A stretch of DNA of 64,000 bases from Psettodes erumei (Eukaryota; Chordata; Actinopteri; Pleuronectiformes; Psettodidae). The position numbers and the translations under genes are program-made. Below the pieces are notes generated by a model. That model worked only from the letters and a program-made list of their open reading frames with translations. It was not told the DNA's origin and made no database searches. The stretch covers positions 434,501 through 498,500 of the forward strand of contig JAFBJZ010000879.1 in assembly GCA_016785225.1 (NCBI GenBank). Reading direction: 5' to 3'. Shown piece by piece: positions 52,301 to 61,800 of the stretch (positions are counted from its first letter, which is position 1; every line of letters starts with the position of its first letter).

Positions 52301-55300
52301 GAAGGACACAGCCAGGATGCTAAATTCACATTTCTTGGCTTTTACATAAAGCTTGTTCTCCAATAATCTCTGCAATACGGTCCTGACATGCGATTCATGC
52401 TCCTTGAAAAAATTAAAATGTCATATAGGTACAAAAAAACGAATCTATTCAGCATATCTCGGAGATCGTCATTTTAGTAAAGCTTGGAAAACTGCCGGTG
52501 CGTTTGTTAGACCAAAAAGGCATTACCTGATATTCGAAGTGCCCCAGGTGAGTATTAAATGCAGTTTTCCACTCATCCCCTTCCCTAATTCTCACCAAGT
52601 GATATGCATTTCTTAAGTCTAGCTTAGTGAAAATCATAGAGTCATGGAGGGGGTTGAAAGCCAATGTCAATGAGAGGTAGGGGGTATTTGTTCTTTATCA
52701 TGATCTCGTTCAGGCCAGTGTAATCTATGCACGGGCGCAAGGACCTGTCCTTCTTCTCCACAAAGAATGCACCTGCCCCCAGTGGAGATGATGCCAGGGA
52801 GTCCTGAATGTAGGCCTCCATGCATTCCTTTTCAGGCTTGGAGAGTTTGTAGAGCTTCTTCGTTGGAAGTGAAGCCCCTGGGAGCAGGTCAATTGCACAG
52901 TCATATGGTCTATGCGGAGGCAGTGAGAGTGCTTTATCTTTGCTAAATACCTGCTTTAAATCATGGTACTCACTGGGCACAGCTGATAAGTCTATCTCTT
53001 CCAGGGAACTCAGGGAGATTGAAGCAGTGGCAGGTATGGCTGAGCAGAGACAGTTGGTGTGACAAAAGGTGCTCCAGTTAAAGATTGAACCCGCAGACCA
53101 GTCAATATGTGGGTTGTGTTTCTTGAGCCAAGGTAGTCCCACCACCACCTGGGACGTGGGTGCGGGAATTACATATAGCTCAATTAGTTCATGGTGGTTC
53201 CCAGAGAGGGTAAGGGTAATGGACTCTGTGCGATGGGTGACGCTGGCTAGATGCCTTCCGTCCAGAGCTAAGACCTCCTTGGGTTTTGGGAGCGCCACAA
53301 TGGAGAGATTAGCCTGAATCACCAGTCCCTCATCAATGAAACTTTCATCAGCCCCCCCGAGTCCACGAGAACCTGAGTTGGTAAGGCAGTCTGGAGCCAG
53401 CGCAGCATACCTGGGACCTGGATTCTTTTGCTTTGCGAGGGGGTAGAGGGTTGGTTCACTGGCACCCCCGTGTTGGCTGATTAACCTGCCCTTTGTGGAA
53501 GAATGGGACACTTGGCCCGGAGGTTTCCCTCATGGCCACAGTAGAAACACAGGCCCAGGCGGGCACGACGCTGTCTCTTTCTTCAGATTTCTTCAGATAA
53601 CCCCTTCAGGAAGACTGACTGCAGGGCTGCCTGGTCCCACCCACACTCTGCAGCTAAAATGCAGAAGTTCAGCGCATACTGGGACACCGAGTTTTCACCT
53701 TGGTTCAGGGACTGTAGCTGGCTTACTGCCTTTTTACACTTATCAGGACTTATCAGGATGGTCAAAAGTTTTCCGCATCTCAGAGGTAAATTTTTGGAAG
53801 TCCACACACAAGGAGGGGTTGTGTCGTGCAATGGCCAGTGTCCAAGCAGAGGCTTTTTCAGAACAGAGGCTCATAATGAAGGCGACTTTTGATTGGTCAG
53901 TAGCATAGGTGGCTGGTTGCTGGCTGAAGACAAGGGAGCACTGGTGTAGAAACTCTGAACACTTCCCCAGGTCACCCGAATATCTGGCAGGGATAGGGAT
54001 GAAAGGCTCACTGGGCAGGGGAGACGGTGGTACGGGTGGATCAACCGGCGGTGGGGGAGGACCAGGAAGAGCAGCAGGTGGCGGAGGTGGAGTGCCGCCG
54101 GTGGTCAGGAAGCTGGTGAATTGTTCTACCACGTGGTTTAGCCGACCATCAAGCTGCATCATACTGGTGATGAGCTGTTGGAGTGTCTCCATAACTCTTT
54201 TCAGCGCAGCGTCGTGTTGTCCAACAAGCGCCCCCTGAGAAGGCATGGCTCGCTTCAGAAGTTCGGTCTCCACAGTGTCCATTGTGGCCAGAAGATTCTG
54301 TTAGGGATTGTTTCTGGACCACAAAACGCAGGAGACCACGGAGCAAGATTTCCAAATCTTTAATGTCTGGCAAACGTTCAAAAGGTTCATAAGCACAGCT
54401 AGATAGGTAAGGCACACTCGAGAGTAGCTCTAGCAATCTTCTGGCAGCTAGTGGATGTCATGGCCCGGTTTATAAAGGAGCTGAGGTGATCACTGAAGAA
54501 TGCTGATCAGGTGTGTCTCGTCTGAGAGACCAGCCACGCCTCCTGCTACAACCTGAACAGTATAGAAACAGGAGGGGGAGGGGAAGAACAGAAAGCAGAC
54601 AAACCGGGCCATCACACATAGACCAGATTGCTTTTCTGGGTGTGTGGTTTTCAGGCTTTGCGATTTACCAGTCTGAGTGTGTTACTGGGTTTGAAATACA
54701 CAGGGATGCAGTGTTTGAAAAAGATCCTCCTAAGTTTTTCAGATACCCCAGATACATATGGGATGACTATGTTGTTGCGTTTATTTGTCTTTTCTTCCTC
54801 TACCACTTTGCTGGTGTGTTTTTACAAAGGTCCAGCTGGGATAACCACAGGTTTTGAGGGCATCTCTCAAGTGTTTGTATTCTTCCCCTTGGGCCTGCAA
54901 GCTGGTGGGTACATTGTCAGCTCTGTGTTGCAGGGTTCTGATACTACCAAGTTTGTGTTCCAGTGGGTGGTGTAAGTCAAAAAGCAAGTATTGGTCTGTG
55001 TGTGTATACCCCAATGTGGAGGCTCCCATCCTTCTTCATCTGGACATCACAATCTAAGAAAGGCAAACTATAATCCTTTACATCTTCTCTGGTGAAACTG
55101 ATGTATCTGTCCACTGAGTTGATGTTTGGTGAAAGCTTGCACCTCTTGGGTTTTGATTTTGACCCATGTGTCATCCACATACCTGAACCAGCGGCTTGGT
55201 ATTGTTCCTTTGAAGGAGTTCAGAGCCTTGCATTCTACCTCTTCCATGTGTAAATTGGCCACAATGGGAGATACTGGTGAACCCATGGCACAGCCATGTT

Positions 55301-58300
55301 TCTATTTTATTAGATTAGGTTAAATTAGCCATTGAACTGGCAATATGTGGTGTTCAGACATAGATCCAGCCTTGTGACACTGGCCTTGTGACAGTCCCCC
55401 ACAGAGGGTAAATACTCTGGATCTCGACACCAGTGTGTCAGACTAGCTCACCCTAGTCAGACCAGCATGAACTGATGAACTCTTTTGGATGAGAGCCAAG
55501 TCCAGTTGAAAATTTCCTTGAGATAACCATGACCTGGGCAAATGAGAATATTCACAGCCTTGTTGCTAAACAATTTGGGTTGGAAACCCTTAAAATGTTG
55601 CAGGAATGTGACAGGTTGGGTCGGAAAATTGCTGATTACAGAAACCACCTATGGTTTGATGTTCTACAGATGCAGACAACAAAGGCCTTATACCAACTAG
55701 CCTATGCCTATACTCCACTATGGAAGGCCACGGAGTGGAAAAGATCATAGAAGAGGCACAGAACAAACTCCTCAGTGAACGAATAAGACAGGTCAATTTC
55801 ACCATGAAGGGCTGAAGGAAAAAGCAGACTATCTATTGCAAAATCTGACATCACTCCTACCTGGTGCTACCTTGGAGAAAGTTGTGGAACTCATGAAGAA
55901 AGCCCAACTATCCCAACATACCAAAAGCAAAGAAAGACAGACAAGAAAATTTTGAAAAGTGCAATTCCAAAACAATAGTACAAATAATACAGAAGCACTG
56001 TATTATATGTAATGAGGCAAAAGACAGACAATTCTGCACAAGATGAAATACACAACAGATGGGTAAAGAACATGTCAGACAGGGAACTTACCCACGTAGA
56101 AAAAGAAGTCTTTGCTAAGGGCTTGAACTTTGCCATGACACCAAAATAGTTACCTATTGTTGATTTTATTACAGCTACAGAGTCAGCTATAAAGAAAAAC
56201 AACCAAACGGAAACCGAAGCTGAACAGCTTAGGCTAAAAGTCTCAGCAGCTCTGTCTAATGCTAAGGCCCAACCTTCCAACCTTACCATTGGGGAAAGGA
56301 AAGCTGTAACATCACTAAGTAAAGACCATAACATCACGATCCTCTGAGCAGACAAGGGAGATGCACAGTTGTGCTCAATACAACTGATTACCTCAAGGGG
56401 GTAATCAGACCAGAACTGAGACCCCAAGGGTTCTGCACTACTCAGTGACACTGATGCGTACGAACCTCTGAGCCAAGACCCAACTAGTGGTTACAAAAAG
56501 AAGGCAATAGAATGTTTACAGCAATTACAAAAAGAGGGGATTATTGACTATATACAATACCACCGCCTTTATCTGCAAGACATTATCCCTTGCTTATATG
56601 GACCCACAAAGATCCCAGGCCCCTCTCAGACCCATTGTCAGCAGCATCAACTCAGTCACTTGAAACATTGCTATCATATCGTTGCTAACATGTAGCAAAG
56701 ATCCTGGCACCCTTGGTAGGCAACACCCCATATCACATCCAAAACTCCATAGACTCTGTGAACATATTTCCACTACAATGGCAAATTTTACAGACAGAAA
56801 AATGGCTGTGCAATGGGTTCACCAGTAGCTCCCATTGTGGTTAATTTATACATGGAGGAGGTAGCATGAACTGATGAAGCCTTTTGGATGAGAGGTGAAA
56901 TATCTTCAAAGACCCGTATAACCAAGACCAGTTCATTTTGATTAAAATTTCCTTGAGATAACCATGACCCGGTCAAATGAGAATATTCACACCCTTGTTC
57001 TTTGTGTTCACAACTCAGATGACTTCATATGGTCCACCAACACCAGCTCCACTGTAAAAAAGGCAGAACAAAGCCTTCACGTCCTGTGGACACTGAAGAG
57101 GGCCAGTCTTCTGCCACCTATCCTCACCTCCTTCTACAGAGGAACAGTGGAGAGTGTCCTAGCCAGCTGCATCACTGTGTGTTTTGAGAATTGCAAGACA
57201 TCAGAAGGCAAAGCCCTGCAGCGAATAGAGAGGACAGCTGAGGGGATCATGGGTTCCCCTCCCCTCCATCTAATACATCACCCAAGCATGGTGTACAGCA
57301 CTTGTAAGCTGTGTGTTCAGTCTCCGCATTCAGTGCTGGGCTCCAGATGTCCTCCCACACGAGTGATCTTGGTGACAATGCCGTGTTTATGGTGGCAAGT
57401 TCTGTTGAATAAAGCAGAGTCAACTCTTGTCTTTCTGTAAGTTTAATTTTGACAATCTGAAGATGGGCTCTGAACAAATGAGCAATGAGCAAAGAAGAAG
57501 TCCAGATTTATGCATGTCTTTGTGTAAGGATGAGTTACATATTATCTTGCCAGAGCAGTATCTTTGAGGGAAACAAGCAAATGTGGGTCATCCTATTGTC
57601 TTTTCTCCTTGGACAGAGAGTGATGTTCCCCGCAAGGTGCTTGTTTGCAAAGACTTGAAGTTTTGTTACACATCTGGGTGAACTGGATGGCTAGATCAAC
57701 TTTATCATTGCAATTTGTCAGAGGAAGATGCTATGTCAGAGCATTGTCATTACAGGCATCTGATGAGGGTCATCCTGGATGCCTCCTTGTGGAGGTTTAC
57801 CACCTGGTAGGAGACACCAGGGTAGACCCAGAATACATTATAGAGATATATATCAAATCCCACCTGGAATTCCTTGTGATCCCCCAGGAAGAAAAAGTTT
57901 GCTGAGGAAAGGGAAGTCTGGATCAACTTGCTTCACCTGCTCCCATCGCAACCTGGCCCTGGGAAATTGGCAGAAAATGGTTCGATTCAAAATACTTTGA
58001 GAAATGTTTTAACATGGTTGGTTGACAAATGACACATGTATTCTTTAGAGGCATATACAGATATGACAGTATGTTCAGTCATGAAAACTGATTTAAAAGT
58101 ATGTAAGTCCACTGGCCAGAAAGTTCATGAACCATGTCTATTGTTCTCTCAGTGTAGTATTCTTGTTTGGATGGAAAAGCTTCAAAAATCCTTTCAGGGA
58201 GAACAGGGAGCTAACCAGCAATTCTGTGTTATGCCTTCATTAATCTAGCAGCTCTCACTTATGTATACGCCAACAAGGTCCCTAATATGATTGGGGAGGG

Positions 58301-58845
58301 CAGCATTAACTAAAGTCAAGTCAAGTAAGACAAATCAGGTGTGATTGGCATATCACTCAAGGGACTTTGAAAGGGGCTGGGTGTGGTGGAGGTTGACAGA
58401 GGGGGGTCCCTCTTTAGATATCAATAATTTAAAGAGTCAAACAAAACCAACCTCAAAAGACTCCCAGGGTCATCCAGGGAGTTCAGGATGTCTGGAGGTG
58501 GGGCTACCACACAGACAAATGCACTGTTATAGACAAAAACAAATGCAGTTTCTGTATGGTCCCATGGAGCTTAATAAGATTGATATGGAATCCTATTCAT
58601 CGTCTTGATAGGAACAATATACAATATTCTCATTTATTGACTGTCAACTGAATCATACTGTGACTAGGTCATGGAAGATTATCCTTTCATGAATTACTGA
58701 TGTCCAAATGAATGCTTCCAACTGTGCTTCAATTAATTTTTTATTTTACTTTGATTGTGTAAAGTGAAGTTTCATTTTACAATTTTGTGATAGACATCAG
58801 AAAATAACATATTTATCATGAATCATGATCAGTGTGAATGAATAT

Positions 58846-58882
<37 letters not shown>

Positions 58883-61800
58883 TTAAGAGTGAGTAAGTAT
58901 TTTCTGCCAATAGACGTTGATCCTCCATTAGACTAGCCTCATTAATAAGTGATGGAGAGACACCAGGAGCAGACACTGGGGCAGCAGAGATGTCTGGAGG
59001 TTCTCTCTCCCTTTTCCACTCACTCACACACACACCCACAAATAGATAATAGATACAAATGTACAATCTTTGGGGAAGGACACTTCTTGAAACAAAAGAT
59101 TGGCTATCAGCATTATCTCCAAACCTGCAAAGCACAAAGATGTAATCTCACCTGAATTGCATTTCAGATAGTTTCAAACTTTTAGTTTTCAGTTGTTTCT
59201 GTTACATTTGTTTTAGACTAACTATTTTTGCCATTGTAATAAGTTACACTTTTAAAGTATGTTAGGAAATTGGATCAGTCAGTGTTTCTTTATTTCATGA
59301 TATGATCATTTCCCTTTAATCAATAACTGTAAATCCAAAGTCATATTGAAGTCTATCTTAATTTTTCCATTGTCTCTGCCCCTGCATTGACAGTCAAGGC
59401 CAATATTTCTTCTGTATTACCTCCTCATATGATAGGTGATATTCAAGCAGTGTTGACTTTCAGGACTTTGCTTTTCTCTGCTGATGTTAAAACCAAGATG
59501 AGCTAAGATCTGTCTGCAGTCATGCAGCAGGCTATTCCAGAAAGAGGTTTCAACAATTTCTTAGGCCTAAATCTGGACCAGATTTGATTGATGAACCCTG
59601 AGATTGCATGTCTGAGTGTCCCCTGTCTGTGAAAGTTGATGTACTGAAGTTCATATCCCTCCAGGATGATGTGCAGGGTTGCTGTCTGGTCTGTGCAAGA
59701 TCTGTCTTTGTGGAGGCCAGCCTGCTGGTCTTGGAGCTGATGGTCAATGGCATCTTTCATTCTATCCTGTAAACTACTGTTCAATACTATGCCTGGGATG
59801 GACAGAAGCATGACCCCTCGATAATGTGATTAGCAGCTGTTGTTGTATTTCTCTTTTAATTTGTTGAAGTAACCCTCCTTCCATTCTGATGGGACATCAA
59901 AGAAACAGGAGGGAGCATCTCATCCATAGTCTCTGTGTCAGCCTTCAGTGCCTTTGCTGGAGGTCATTAAGAGGCCTCTTAATGAGTTTTTTTGGATCTC
60001 TTGTTTAATCAGCTGATCTCTGTTTGCTTGTTGAATGTCCGGTGGGTCCTCTGGGGTTGGTCTGTTTAGCAGTCCCTCAAAGTGTTCTCCTCATCTTCTC
60101 CTATGTCCTTCAAATCTGTATCTTTCACTGATCTTTTTTGGTTGTGGTTAATCTTTTCTCACCGGTGAGATTATTTGGTGCATTTCCACTGACACACCTC
60201 TAGTTATCATGTTTTTTTATGGGGAAGGTTGGCTAGTTCCTCACCAAACCCAGGTCTTTTCTCATTGGGGCTTGGGACTAACAATGTAGAGTGGAGTAAT
60301 AAGAAGGAGTTTCAATTGGATGTGAGTGAGACAAGAAGCCAGCAAAGGTTCTTGAGGACAGGGGTGATCAAAGGAGTGGGAGTGAGTGCTGTAGGTATTG
60401 TTTGTTTTATTTTGAAAAAGGACAGAATGACAACTGTTAACAGAGTTAAAAGTATTTCCCTGCTTCAGTATTTGTGGTATGTATGGTACATAAATTATAA
60501 ACTCCTGTTAAGTCAGACAAGCCATCACAATATATTCCTCCTTTATCTTTGAGAAGAGCTGCTGCATATATAGGTTTATAGATATGCATTAAATGAGCTC
60601 ACAATCCTTCTCTCTGCAAAAAGGCATCAGGGCCAGTGATAACAATGTAAAAAGCCGGTTAAACTCCAGCTAAGAGCAAGAACTTTCTCTGTCCATTGTT
60701 GGACCAGGCACAACTGTGTCCTCCCGCCCGGGAACATTATACCAGGGGAAGGAAGTTAGTCAATTGCTATCAAGATAGAAAACACAACTATGGTGTAAGG
60801 TTAACAATTTATTTTGTAGGCACGGAAAATGAGTATAGAGTCAGCGCTGAGGCTTTGATTTGTCCACTTTAAGAGTCGGAGAGACGAAGCCCTGAACTAA
60901 GGAAATCATAAGTTCTTATACTTCTGGACTCCTCCGGGGTCCAGGGAGCACATCCTTGAGTGTTAACCCTCTGGCACCAGGGACTGTGACCCTGAGTGTT
61001 ATCAGTGTCTTGCTATGTGTAGCCAGTCACAACTGGCTCTAGCTGGGCCTGAGTTATAATAAGATGTGGTGCGTTCTGTTCTGGTGAGCAAGCAGCAGCG
61101 AAGCAGTGATTAACATTTCATAAGGCTATGGCATGATATGGTGTGATTAGAACTAAGAACACTTAGTTTCATAATAATCCAACACTATGCAGATTCTTCA
61201 AGTGAAGAAGTGACCCTCAGCCTAGCAGTTGTACATATTTTTCCATACATTTTCAAGTTAAAAACATTCAACAGTCAGACTTTATATGTTCCCACTGCAG
61301 CAAAAAAGAAGAAAAAAAGATCCTGTTCATCTCTTCCCAATAGGAAGTGTGTAATGGAGTGGGAGGAGCCTCATGACAGTGCTCTTTACTGCATCCAGAC
61401 CGATGGAAATCACATGATAGCCAGCGGCTCTTCATACTATGGTGTTGTACGACTCTGGGACAAGCGACAGGTTAATTGCTTGCAGGTATGCTCAGTATAT
61501 CCTCAGGATGAAATACAGTCATGGCCAAATATTGGCACCCCTGCATTTACACTCAAGGCCAATATTTTTGACCATACCTATACATGCTGTATGGTACAGT
61601 ACATATCATTCATTTACTGATATGTACTGCGTAATAAGGTATATTACCTTGCACGTTTTAGAGAAGCAATACCATGAAAATACCATTTATGAGTTAACTG
61701 CCAAATGTTAACAATAATATGACATTGTTATGTGATTTAATCTTTTGTTCATTGTGCAGTTCTTCCAGCTGAGCTCAGACACAGTGAGCAGCCCAGTGTA

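Larger units (their letters stand above)
51045..54618 (-). mobile_element. Ty3/gypsy LTR retrotransposon, 5' LTR present, 3' end missing
   Basis: In element orientation: 5' LTR (54618-54299), gag start (54282), protease, RT, RNase H and integrase, ending abruptly in the integrase core near 51045 without chromodomain or 3' LTR. All domains are in the usual Ty3/gypsy order (PR-RT-RH-IN). No env is seen. Numerous frameshifts and active-site changes make it inactive. Its right edge abuts Penelope sequence exactly at the LTR end. Confidence 0.9.

Noticed and set aside
51045..54618. Endogenous retrovirus rather than retrotransposon
   Set aside because: Domain order and motifs are Ty3/gypsy, and no envelope-like frame is present; the 3' part is missing, so this cannot be fully excluded but is unlikely.
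56964..57440. 158-codon frame as a host gene
   Set aside because: Its translation has the post-palm motifs of a fish LINE RT, and it begins in Penelope sequence.
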